A stretch of DNA of 13,978 bases from Phycisphaeraceae bacterium (GTDB lineage: Bacteria > Planctomycetota > Phycisphaerae > Phycisphaerales > Phycisphaeraceae), in contig JADZET010000019.1 of assembly GCA_020850375.1 (NCBI GenBank), positions 1 through 13,978 of the forward strand, in the 5' to 3' direction. The position numbers and the translations under genes are program-made. Numbering within the stretch: the stretch's first letter is position 1; every line of letters starts with the position of its first letter. Positions 1 to 6,973 of this stretch are shown here, piece after piece. Under the pieces are notes generated by a model. It saw nothing but the letters and a program-made list of their open reading frames with translations. It was not told the DNA's origin and made no database searches.

Positions 1-279
1 CAGACCGGTTACCCCCTCGTCGAACTCCTCCGCCGCACCCGCCGCACCCCGCCGCAGACCGCCGTCACCCACTCCATGCGCCGCGCCAACGTCCGCGGCT
101 CCTTCGCCATCCGTCCCGTCGACGCCGCCGGATGGACCATCTGGCTCGTCGACGACGTCAAGACCACCGGCGCCACCGCCCGCGCCTGCGCCACCCTCCT
201 CCGCCAGGCCGGCGCGGAACATGTCAACCTCGCCGTCGTCGCCGTCGCCGGCCAAAACCCCCATCCCCCGCTCGAATAA
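1..279 (+). CDS. ComF family phosphoribosyltransferase, 3' part
   Basis: C-terminal 92 codons of a gene that begins before the window. The peptide has the type I phosphoribosyltransferase PRPP-binding loop (residues 48-60 of the visible part, LVDDVKTTGATA), preceded by a segment of the form R-R-T..PQT..(R)..N.RGSF, which is typical of the ComF/GntX family. In naturally competent bacteria ComF helps take up or process single-stranded DNA; in most other bacteria the role is unknown and may be nucleotide salvage. The reading frame ends with TAA at 277-279, only 12 bases from the stop codon of the converging oxidoreductase gene. The zinc-finger-like N-terminal cysteines usual for the family cannot be checked because that part lies outside. 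Family call is firm; cellular role is not. Confidence 0.85.
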   Translation, partial: QTGYPLVELLRRTRRTPPQTAVTHSMRRANVRGSFAIRPVDAAGWTIWLVDDVKTTGATARACATLLRQAGAEHVNLAVVAVAGQNPHPPLE

Positions 280-291
280 ATTGTTCGCCCC

Positions 292-1335
292 CTACTCCCG
301 ATGCACCTCGACCGGCCGCCCTTCCTTGGCGCTCCGCACCGCATCGACACACATCGCCACGCTCTTGAAGTTGTCATGCCCCACCGACTCGGGCTCCCGC
401 CCCTCGCTCAGCGCGTCGAGGAAGTCATGCACCACCCCCGCATGCCCCACGTGCTCGAGCTTCGCCCCCTCGAACGCCGACTCCTCCACGTCCATCATCT
501 GGCTGCTGAACTCATGCTTGCCGTCCGGCTTGACCACCTGCGCCTTGATCCCCTTCGCGCCATCCCACGCCAGCGTCCCCTTGGTCCCGATGATCCGCCA
601 CTGTGATTCCCACGTCGTGCTCAATCCCTCGGCGCACCACGACCCCCGATAGTTGAACACGATCCCTCTGCTCATCGAAAAGATCGCCGCCGCCGACGCG
701 TCGCCCTTGTACCACGACCCCGTGGGGTTGAACGACCGGCAATACACCTCCGTCGCGTCCGCCCGCGTCAGGAACCTCGCCGCGTCGAACGTGTGGATCG
801 CCATGTCCAAGAGCAGCGGATACGCCATCTCGTCGCGGAATCCCCCGAAGTGCGCCCCCATGTAGAAATCCGCGTCCACCTGCGTGATGTCACCCAGCTC
901 GCCGGAGTCGAGGAACCCCCGCACCGCCCGGATGTTCGGGTCGAACCGCCGATTCTGCGTCGCCGCGTAGACACGCTCGAACTTCTTCGCCGCCGCGATC
1001 ATCCGCCGCGCCCCGTCGAGCGTGTCGCTGATGGGCTTCTCACCCAGCACGTGGCACCCCGCCGCCAGGCACTTCGTGGTCACCTCTTCGTGCGCCGCCG
1101 GTACCGTCACGTCGAACGCCACCCGCGGCCGGGCCAGCGACAGCGCGTCCTCCACCGTGTCATACACCAAGCTGTAGTCCAGCCCATGCCGCTGCGCCAT
1201 CTCCTCCGCCGCGTGACGCCGCACGTCCACCAACGCCACGAGTTCCAGCGCCGGCGTCTGGCGGATGAGCTTCATCCACCCCTCCGCCATCCGCCCGCAA
1301 CCGACCAGCATCGCCCGCCACACCTGATCACTCAT
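292..1335 (-). CDS. Gfo/Idh/MocA family NAD(P)-dependent oxidoreductase
   Basis: 347-residue protein of the usual size for the family. The N-terminal Rossmann fold has the dinucleotide motif VGCGRMAEGW (residues 11-20). The family EKP signature lies at residues 99-101, and the active-site helix of D-x-x-x-H-x-x-D form is at DMAIHTFDAARF (D177, H181, D184). The C-terminal half is the alpha/beta substrate domain. Such enzymes oxidise or reduce sugars, inositols or their derivatives; the substrate cannot be told from sequence. The ATG at 1333-1335 is preceded by GGAG six bases upstream, a fair ribosome site. It lies 24 bases downstream of pheT on the same strand and is probably co-transcribed with it, though a functional link is not obvious. 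It converges with the ComF-type gene. Confidence 0.92.
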   Translation of the reverse strand: MSDQVWRAMLVGCGRMAEGWMKLIRQTPALELVALVDVRRHAAEEMAQRHGLDYSLVYDTVEDALSLARPRVAFDVTVPAAHEEVTTKCLAAGCHVLGEKPISDTLDGARRMIAAAKKFERVYAATQNRRFDPNIRAVRGFLDSGELGDITQVDADFYMGAHFGGFRDEMAYPLLLDMAIHTFDAARFLTRADATEVYCRSFNPTGSWYKGDASAAAIFSMSRGIVFNYRGSWCAEGLSTTWESQWRIIGTKGTLAWDGAKGIKAQVVKPDGKHEFSSQMMDVEESAFEGAKLEHVGHAGVVHDFLDALSEGREPESVGHDNFKSVAMCVDAVRSAKEGRPVEVHRE

Positions 1336-1359
1336 ACGTCACTCCGCTTCCTAACGACT

Positions 1360-3414
1360 TCAGGCCCGCAGCGACGCCCCCACCTTCGCCCCCAGCGCCT
1401 CGACCACGCGCCTGACCTGCTCATCAACCTGCTCGTGCCGCAGCGTCCCGTTCGGATCGCGGAACACCATCCGCAGCGTCACGCTCTTGCGCCCGCTCTC
1501 GATGGGCTTGCCCCGATACACCCCCACAAACCCCACGCTCTCGAGCCACGTCACACCCAATCCCACCACCACCCCCTCGATCGCCTGCCACGTCACCGTC
1601 TCCTCGACGATCACCGACAGATCTCGCTCCACCGCCGGATACCGTGGCAACTCCATAACCTTCCGGGGGGGCGGATATTTCTCCAGCAGCACGTCCAGAT
1701 CCAGCTCCGCCACCACCACCGGCGTCTGCAAGTCGAACAATCCCTGCGTCGCCGCGTCGAGCACCCCCAGGAACCCCAGCACCTTCCCCCCTCGCCTGAT
1801 CTCCGCCGCCGCCGACAGGTTCGCACGCGTCGCCGGCTCATACGTCAGCGTCTGCGTCCCCGCCAGGCTCGTCTGCAACTCATCGATCACCCCGCGAAGC
1901 TCCCGCACCGCCTCCCCCGCCGCTCCCGAAGCCCCCGGAGCGTCCGCCAGCATCGCCAAACGCGGCGTCTCGATGATCGCCCCCTTCTCATCACCCTGTC
2001 GAATCCACGTCGCCGACGTCTCGAACAGCCGCACCTCCCGATTCCCCGCGTCCTGATTCGCCTTGCGGCAAGTCAACAAGCTCGGCAAGAGCGACGGCCG
2101 CAGCATCGGCTCCGCCTTCCGCCGATCGTCATCGACCATCACCCCGCTCGTCCCCGCCGGCAGAAACGCCCGCCCTTGCTTCGGCGCCACGAAGCTGAAC
2201 GTCACCGTCTCGTAGTACCCATGCGCCGTCAGCACCTGCCGCAGCTGCCCCCGAGCCGCCAGCGACACCGGCGCCGGACGCGCCGCGATCTCGATCCGCT
2301 CCCGCATCGGCACATGCTCGAGCCCATACAGCCGAATCACCTCTTCGATCAGGTCCACTTCCCGCTCCAAATCCATCCGATGCGACGGCGCCGAACACGC
2401 CACAACTTTCCCGCCATCCTCCAGCACCGGGCAAACACCGATCTTTCCGAGCAATTCCACCATTCTTCCCGCCGGAAGATCCCGGGGGTCCACCCCCGTC
2501 AACCCCTGACACCGCGCCACGCGCATCGTCACCCGCCGCGCCGCCGGATCCCCCACGCCGACTCGGATCACTCCCTCCGCCAACTCACCCCCCGCCAGCT
2601 CCGCGATCAAGCGCGCCGCCCGCCGACTCGACCGCTCGACCCCCGCCACGTCCACCCCGCGCTCGAACCGATAGCTCGAGTCACTCATGAGCCGCAGCGC
2701 CCGGCTCGCCTTCCGCACCGAAAGCGGATCAAACACCGCCGACTCGAGCAGCACCTCCTTCGTCCCCCCCGAAACCTCGCTCTCCAATCCCCCCATCACC
2801 CCCGCCAGCGCCACCGGCTTATCCGCATCCGCGATCACCAGCATCGACTCGACCAATTTATGCTTGCTCTGATCAATCGCCGTGAAAGGCTCATCCTTCT
2901 TCGCCCGCCGCACGACAATCGCATGTCCACTCAGCTTCGCCAGGTCGAACGCATGCAGCGGCTGCCCCAGCTCCAGCATCACGAAATTCGTCACGTCCAC
3001 CACGTTGTTGACGCTTCTCAACCCCACCGATTCCAGCCGTTCCACCAGCCACTTCGGGCTAGGCCCAATCTTGACCCCCCGGATCACCCTCGCCGTGTAC
3101 AGTGGACACATCGCGGCGTCTTCACATCGCACGGATGCGAACAGCTCCGCCTTCCCCGCCACCTTCACCCCCTCGAGCCCCACCGCCGGCCCGCGCAGCT
3201 CCCGCCCGCTCGCCGCCGCCGCCTCGCGTGCTAGCCCCACATGGCTCAGCAGGTCCGGCCGATTGCTCGTGACCTCCACCTCCATCGCCCAGTCGCCGCC
3301 CACCGGCTCCCACGATTCCGTGGGAAATCCCAGCTCCGTGAACAGCTTCGCCGCTTCCTCCACCGACAGCGGCCGATCCAGGTAACTATTCAGCCAGTTC
3401 AGACTCGTTTTCAT
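1360..3414 (-). CDS. pheT: Phenylalanine--tRNA ligase beta subunit, short form
   Basis: 684-residue beta subunit of the alpha2-beta2 enzyme that charges tRNA-Phe. Recognisable parts in order: N-terminal B1-like start (MKTSLNWLNSYLD); SNRPDLLSHVGLARE at about 50-64; B3/B4 editing domain with NNVVDVTNFVMLELGQPLHAFD (split at 136-147 and 148-157) and the GVMGG turn at 205-209; B5 region including SSYRFERGVD (246-255); the PSHRMDLEREVDLIEEVIRLYG region near 343-364; and a C-terminal ferredoxin-fold anticodon-binding domain (about 590-684, PRYPAVERDLSVIVEE). The usual length is about 790-800. The missing stretch matches the EMAP-II-like tRNA-binding OB domain, because GFPTESWEP runs almost directly into the SNRPD segment. 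pheS does not precede it; a divergent membrane gene does. No Shine-Dalgarno sequence is visible before the ATG at 3412-3414. Confidence 0.96.
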   Translation of the reverse strand: MKTSLNWLNSYLDRPLSVEEAAKLFTELGFPTESWEPVGGDWAMEVEVTSNRPDLLSHVGLAREAAAASGRELRGPAVGLEGVKVAGKAELFASVRCEDAAMCPLYTARVIRGVKIGPSPKWLVERLESVGLRSVNNVVDVTNFVMLELGQPLHAFDLAKLSGHAIVVRRAKKDEPFTAIDQSKHKLVESMLVIADADKPVALAGVMGGLESEVSGGTKEVLLESAVFDPLSVRKASRALRLMSDSSYRFERGVDVAGVERSSRRAARLIAELAGGELAEGVIRVGVGDPAARRVTMRVARCQGLTGVDPRDLPAGRMVELLGKIGVCPVLEDGGKVVACSAPSHRMDLEREVDLIEEVIRLYGLEHVPMRERIEIAARPAPVSLAARGQLRQVLTAHGYYETVTFSFVAPKQGRAFLPAGTSGVMVDDDRRKAEPMLRPSLLPSLLTCRKANQDAGNREVRLFETSATWIRQGDEKGAIIETPRLAMLADAPGASGAAGEAVRELRGVIDELQTSLAGTQTLTYEPATRANLSAAAEIRRGGKVLGFLGVLDAATQGLFDLQTPVVVAELDLDVLLEKYPPPRKVMELPRYPAVERDLSVIVEETVTWQAIEGVVVGLGVTWLESVGFVGVYRGKPIESGRKSVTLRMVFRDPNGTLRHEQVDEQVRRVVEALGAKVGASLRA

Positions 3415-3480
3415 GGCTCACAAGGTTAGCAACTCACCCGCCCCTTGCCCATCGCGCCGCCATGCCTCAAACTCTCGCCC

Positions 3481-4026
3481 ATGAACGCCCCCTCATCCCC
3501 CGCCGCCCCCACCGCCAACCTCCACGGCCGCAAGCCCGGCCGAGGCATCCGCCCCTGGCTCTTGATCCCCAAGGTCCTCTCTTTCGCCACGCTCCTGGGC
3601 GGCCTGATCGCCGCCCTGGGCATCGCCCTATCCGCCCGCCAGGACGACCCTGCCTCCGCCCAGCAGGCCGCGCGCACCATCGCCGTCATCGTCCACTGGA
3701 CGATCATCCCCGGCGGCGCCGGCGCTTTCCTCTTCGGCTTACTCTTACTGCTCCAACACCCCGCCGTCTTCCTCCGCCTGCGCTGGCTCCAGCTCAAGCT
3801 CGTCCTGCTCCCCGCCCTGATCCTCCTGCACCTCTACACCCGCCACCTCAACAAAAGCCTGCCCGACCATCCCGCCGACCTCACCGCCCTGCGCGGCATG
3901 CTCCTCGCCGCCGTCCTGCTCACCGCCCTGATCATCTTCCTAGGCCGTCACAAACCGCGCCTCACCCAGAACTGGGCCAAGGACTTCCCCGCCCCAAGAA
4001 ACCCCGCAAGCAATCGCCACGCCTAA
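3481..4026 (+). CDS. Four-helix membrane protein of unknown function
   Basis: 181-residue protein with a short, basic, proline-rich N-terminus and four predicted hydrophobic helices at about 26-49, 67-91, 104-120 and 138-155. The second helix holds a His-Trp pair (H72) and the third a histidine (H117) followed by Tyr-Thr-Arg, so paired intramembrane histidines are possible. This recalls CopD/HemJ/DUF2269-like small membrane proteins, but the likeness is weak and I would not assign a function. I chose the ATG at 3481; an in-frame TTG at 3445 would add 12 residues of poor quality. It diverges from pheT with a 66-base gap in which I see no convincing promoter, and its stop overlaps the stop of the converging creatininase-family gene. 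Real gene likely, function unknown. Confidence 0.75.
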   Translation: MNAPSSPAAPTANLHGRKPGRGIRPWLLIPKVLSFATLLGGLIAALGIALSARQDDPASAQQAARTIAVIVHWTIIPGGAGAFLFGLLLLLQHPAVFLRLRWLQLKLVLLPALILLHLYTRHLNKSLPDHPADLTALRGMLLAAVLLTALIIFLGRHKPRLTQNWAKDFPAPRNPASNRHA

Positions 4027-4928
4027 CTCTTCTCAATCCCCTCCGGCATCCAACAATTCAGCCGCCACCTCGACCCCTCCCCAGGCATCTTCTCCGCCGC
4101 CACGTTCTGCATGCACTTCATCCTCGGCAGCTCCGGCAAAACCACCTCTTTCCAGATCCCCTCGAGCTCCACGAACGACACCGCCTTCCTCTCCGACGGC
4201 TTGCTCTTCGCATACTCGGCCAGCAATTCCTCCACCTTCCCCCCGAGGTACGCCACCTCCTCCGCCACCATCCGCTCTCCCACCCGCCGGTCCGCCATCC
4301 GCGCCGAACTGCTCATCGCAAAATGCTTCCCCGCCTCGCCCTCCTTCGGCAGCCGCGACATGTCCACGCACTCCGGCCGCAACGCCCACAGCAGCGACGT
4401 CTCGACCACCCCCGCGTGGTCCGCCACGTGCTTGCCCTCCCCGTCAAACCCCTTCGGGCAGGCCTCGCAGTCCGGCAGCGCATAGATCCGCATCGCGAAG
4501 TGCGGCTGAAGCAGCTCGACAAGCTTCTTAAGGTCCACCCAGTTCGGCCCGTAATGACCCGTCAGGATCACCACCGCCTCGAACCCCAGCGCGTCGAACG
4601 CCCGCAACTGATACGCCACCATCTTGAAGTGCATCCACACCGGCAGCGCCGTCATCCACGGCCGAGCCTCCCCGATGTTGTCGCTCGCCCACGGTGCATA
4701 CGCCCCCGTCTCGTGCACATGCCAGAAGTCCGGCGGGCACACGATCCCCCCATGCCTCTTCGCCGCCGCCACGCAGATCCCCCACGCCTTGAGCGCATCG
4801 AGCCCTAGCGTGTTATGCGGCCCATGCGGCTCACACAACCCCTGCGGCAGCCAGACCACCGGCCTCCGCGCAAACGCCTCTTCTAATTCATCCGGAAACA
4901 TCCGCTCCCAACACACCTCGTCACGCAT
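4023..4928 (-). CDS. Creatininase family amidohydrolase
   Basis: 301-residue metal-dependent hydrolase of the creatininase/MftE-like fold. The metal-binding pattern is visible: PQGLCEPHGPHNTLGLD at residues 28-44 (E33, H35, D44), a central loop LTGHYGPNW at 122-130 (H125; relatives often read GNGGHN here), and DHAGVVETSLL at 170-180 (E176). These would hold the two divalent metal ions. Known relatives act on creatinine, on formamide-type intermediates such as 2-amino-5-formylamino-6-ribosylaminopyrimidinone, or on mycofactocin peptide; no neighbour here points to any of these, so the substrate is open. A strong ribosome site, GAGGTG, lies four bases ahead of the ATG at 4926-4928. It is a single gene, separated from the next minus-strand gene by a repeat-bearing 140-base gap. 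Confidence 0.9.
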   Translation of the reverse strand: MRDEVCWERMFPDELEEAFARRPVVWLPQGLCEPHGPHNTLGLDALKAWGICVAAAKRHGGIVCPPDFWHVHETGAYAPWASDNIGEARPWMTALPVWMHFKMVAYQLRAFDALGFEAVVILTGHYGPNWVDLKKLVELLQPHFAMRIYALPDCEACPKGFDGEGKHVADHAGVVETSLLWALRPECVDMSRLPKEGEAGKHFAMSSSARMADRRVGERMVAEEVAYLGGKVEELLAEYAKSKPSERKAVSFVELEGIWKEVVLPELPRMKCMQNVAAEKMPGEGSRWRLNCWMPEGIEKS

Positions 4929-4932
4929 GGGT

Positions 4933-4938
4933 CACCTC
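4933..4938 (-). promoter_or_regulatory. Strong ribosome binding site of the creatininase-family gene
   Basis: On the minus strand GAGGTG ends four bases before the ATG at 4928. This is one of the few near-perfect Shine-Dalgarno sequences in the window and fixes the start of the 301-residue protein. Confidence 0.6.
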
Positions 4939-5007
4939 ATGTTCTCTCACGTTGAATCCCTGCACCAGCTTACCTATCTGATCCCAAGTCGCACCACCGC
5001 CACCACC

Positions 5008-5043
5008 CCCTCTCCCTCCCAGGGAGAGGGCCGGGGTGAGGGT
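5008..5043. repeat. GC-rich palindromic repeat element
   Basis: A perfect 10-base inverted repeat (CCCTCTCCCT at 5008-5017, AGGGAGAGGG at 5021-5030) with a 3-base loop is followed by the tail CCGGGGTGAGGGT (5031-5043). From memory, this hairpin-plus-tail sequence is a very common dispersed intergenic element in many unrelated bacteria, and when translated by accident it gives peptides of the form LTPALSLGGRG. It sits 26 bases past the stop of the low-GC orphan gene and about 80 bases upstream of the creatininase-family gene. It may act as a transcript-end hairpin, but there is no U-tract. Only one copy is in the window. Confidence 0.65.
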
Positions 5044-5068
5044 TGGAGTCTGGCTTTGCCAACCTGGA

Positions 5069-5533
5069 CTATGCACACTGCGACCAAGCAAGAGAGCAAA
5101 CGAAAACAGCGGTGCCCACACAATACATGAAGCGGTAAATCCACAGATTGACACGCTCAGTAAATGTAACACCACAAAAAGATTGGATTTGCCATCCTCG
5201 GACAAATAAGGTGCCCCATAACAGGAAACTGGCACCGGCGATTTGAAGCCAAACAATCAAGGCCGTGGAAGTACACCCAAATGCAGCGTTGAGTATGAAT
5301 CCAAAAACATAGCCGACTATCGCTGACGCAACCACAAGTAAGAAAGACCATACGAAGGCACGGCGCACGGTGTATGCAGCATGTTCTCTCTGGTCGTCTG
5401 GATCACTGTAGTTATTCCTGGCAATCTTATCCTTCTCTTCCTCCTCAATGAATTTTCGGGTATTGACTAACAATAACCAACACAAGCGGAATGCTCTCAT
5501 AAATCCCAATTTTGTTGGTCGGGTGTTTGCCAT
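5069..5533 (-). CDS. Orphan low-GC membrane protein, function unknown
   Basis: 154-residue protein that I do not recognise. Residues 1-60 are soluble and charged: an amphipathic stretch (FMRAFRLCWLLLVNTRKF, 11-28), then an acidic run EEEEKDK (30-36) and DPDD (44-47). Three hydrophobic helices follow at about 60-82, 91-110 and 129-149. The gene lies in DNA far poorer in G+C than its surroundings (two sampled 60-base lines are 40% and 42%, against about two-thirds or more next door). Its codon use therefore differs sharply, with many A/T third positions, which suggests recent acquisition. I favour the ATG at 5531-5533; a GTG nine bases upstream is possible. It has no same-strand partner closer than rsmB, 63 bases upstream. 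The ORF is uninterrupted, but no motif supports a role. Confidence 0.6.
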   Translation of the reverse strand: MANTRPTKLGFMRAFRLCWLLLVNTRKFIEEEEKDKIARNNYSDPDDQREHAAYTVRRAFVWSFLLVVASAIVGYVFGFILNAAFGCTSTALIVWLQIAGASFLLWGTLFVRGWQIQSFCGVTFTERVNLWIYRFMYCVGTAVFVCSLAWSQCA

Positions 5534-5596
5534 GTTCACCACTCGCGTCTTCGGCCTACCGGCACATGCAAATCGACTGTATATTCTCGTTGTCCT

Positions 5597-6973
5597 TCAA
5601 CTTCTCCCCATCACCGCGTGATAGCTCCCATCCTGATACCCCGCCTCGCTGCCCCCCGGCAACTCCAGGTGCTCCCGTTCCAGCTTAAGCCCCAACGTCT
5701 CTCCCGCCCACCGCGCCTGCCCCTGATTCTCTTCCTGCAACAGACTGCACGTCGTGTACAGCACCCTTCCCCCCGCCCCCGGAACCAGCGCCCTCGCCAG
5801 CGTCAGCACCGACCGCTGCGCCTCGACCAGCCCCGCCTGGCTCTGCGGCGAGTACCGATACCGCGCCTCCGGCCTCCTCGCCAGCACCGCCGTGTTGCTG
5901 CAAGGCACATCCGCCACCACCAGGTCCGCCGCGTAGTGCACCGGATCCTGCCGCACCGCCTCGAACTTCACCACGGTGACGTTGGCCAGGTTGCACATCG
6001 CCTGCCGCAATTCCTCCACCAGCGCCGGGTCGCTGTCCGTGGCCAGGATGCGGGCATTCGGGTGCAGGGCCGCCAGTTGCCGCGTCTTGGTCCCCCGCCC
6101 CGCGCAAAGGTCCAAAATCGTCTTAGGCCCCGACTCGATCGTCGCCGACGCCGCCACCGCCAGACACGCCGCCGGGTCCTGCACCCGCCGAGCCGGATGA
6201 GCGTGCAGGAACGTGATCATCGCCTCATGCGACCCCCGCCAGACGATGAATCCCTCTCGCTCATGCGCCACCGCCCGCGCCAGCCCACCCTCGTCCGTCG
6301 GCAGCTTCCCCACCTCGAACCCCGCCTCCACCGCGATGACCATCGGCGGATGCCGTAGCCCCGCCAGGCACACGCGCTCGACCGCCTCATCCCCCAATTC
6401 CCGCCGCCACGTCTCGATCAGGTCCGCCGGATGGCTCGTCGCCAGCGACAGGTACTTGTCCTTCTGCCCCGGGTCCGGCAGCAGCTCCTTCTTAAACAGG
6501 ATCGACCCACGCTCCAGCGGCAGCCGGTCCCGCGCCGGCCTCCACGGCTCCTCCGGCCGCGCCCCCTCAAGGTCGCGCAGCAGCCCCCGCAGCGCCGCGT
6601 TGGTCAGCCCCCCCGCGTTCTTGCGCACCAGCTTCTTGGTCAATTCCACGCTGTCATCGACCACCGCGTGGGCCGGCACGCGATCCATGAACAGGATCTG
6701 CGCCCCCGCCGTCATCAGGATCCCCCGCAGCGGCGCGTCGAGCTTCCACAGCGGCCGCTGGAGCTGCTTGCCCAACAGGTAATTGAGCGTCCCCCACCGC
6801 TGCACCGTCAGCCGGTAGATCGCCACGGCCAAGCGCGCATCGCGCGGATCAAGCCCCTCCGTCCGCGGCGGCTGCGCCGCCAACCGCGGGAACACCGCCG
6901 CCGCCTCGGCGATGGCCTTGGCCGCCGCCGCCCGGGCCGGCGAGGCCGTGTCATAAGGAAGGGGAGGCCTCAA
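5597..6973 (-). CDS. rsmB: RsmB-like 16S rRNA (cytosine-5) methyltransferase
   Basis: 458-residue fusion of an N-terminal NusB-like RNA-binding domain (about 12-140) and a C-terminal SAM-dependent methyltransferase, as in RsmB/Sun, which methylates C967 of 16S rRNA. Motif I is ILDLCAGRGTKTRQLA (286-301), motif IV VVADVPCSNTAVLARRP (352-368) with C358, and motif VI LYTTCSLLQEENQ (405-417) with catalytic C409. Both cysteines of the m5C mechanism are present, but the usual APGGKT and SGTG stretches are altered to AGRGTKT and SNTA. The start is a TTG at 6971-6973 inside the TTGA overlap with the upstream signalling gene, so translation is probably coupled to it; no in-frame ATG lies near enough to keep the NusB domain. 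Family certain; exact rRNA target inferred. Confidence 0.9.
   Translation of the reverse strand: MRPPLPYDTASPARAAAAKAIAEAAAVFPRLAAQPPRTEGLDPRDARLAVAIYRLTVQRWGTLNYLLGKQLQRPLWKLDAPLRGILMTAGAQILFMDRVPAHAVVDDSVELTKKLVRKNAGGLTNAALRGLLRDLEGARPEEPWRPARDRLPLERGSILFKKELLPDPGQKDKYLSLATSHPADLIETWRRELGDEAVERVCLAGLRHPPMVIAVEAGFEVGKLPTDEGGLARAVAHEREGFIVWRGSHEAMITFLHAHPARRVQDPAACLAVAASATIESGPKTILDLCAGRGTKTRQLAALHPNARILATDSDPALVEELRQAMCNLANVTVVKFEAVRQDPVHYAADLVVADVPCSNTAVLARRPEARYRYSPQSQAGLVEAQRSVLTLARALVPGAGGRVLYTTCSLLQEENQGQARWAGETLGLKLEREHLELPGGSEAGYQDGSYHAVMGRS

Noticed and set aside
793..3234. Uninterrupted 813-codon frame on the + strand
   Set aside because: It lies antisense to the well-supported oxidoreductase and pheT genes, is made mostly of Arg, Pro, His and Leu, and has no domain. 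It results from high GC.
5008..5030. Intrinsic terminator at the palindrome
   Set aside because: The hairpin is strong, but no run of T follows on either strand, so I list it as a repeat rather than a terminator.
4921..5256. 111-codon minus-strand frame across the palindromic repeat
   Set aside because: Its C-terminal part is a translation of the repeat (LTPALSLGGRG) and it overlaps the better orphan ORF in another frame.
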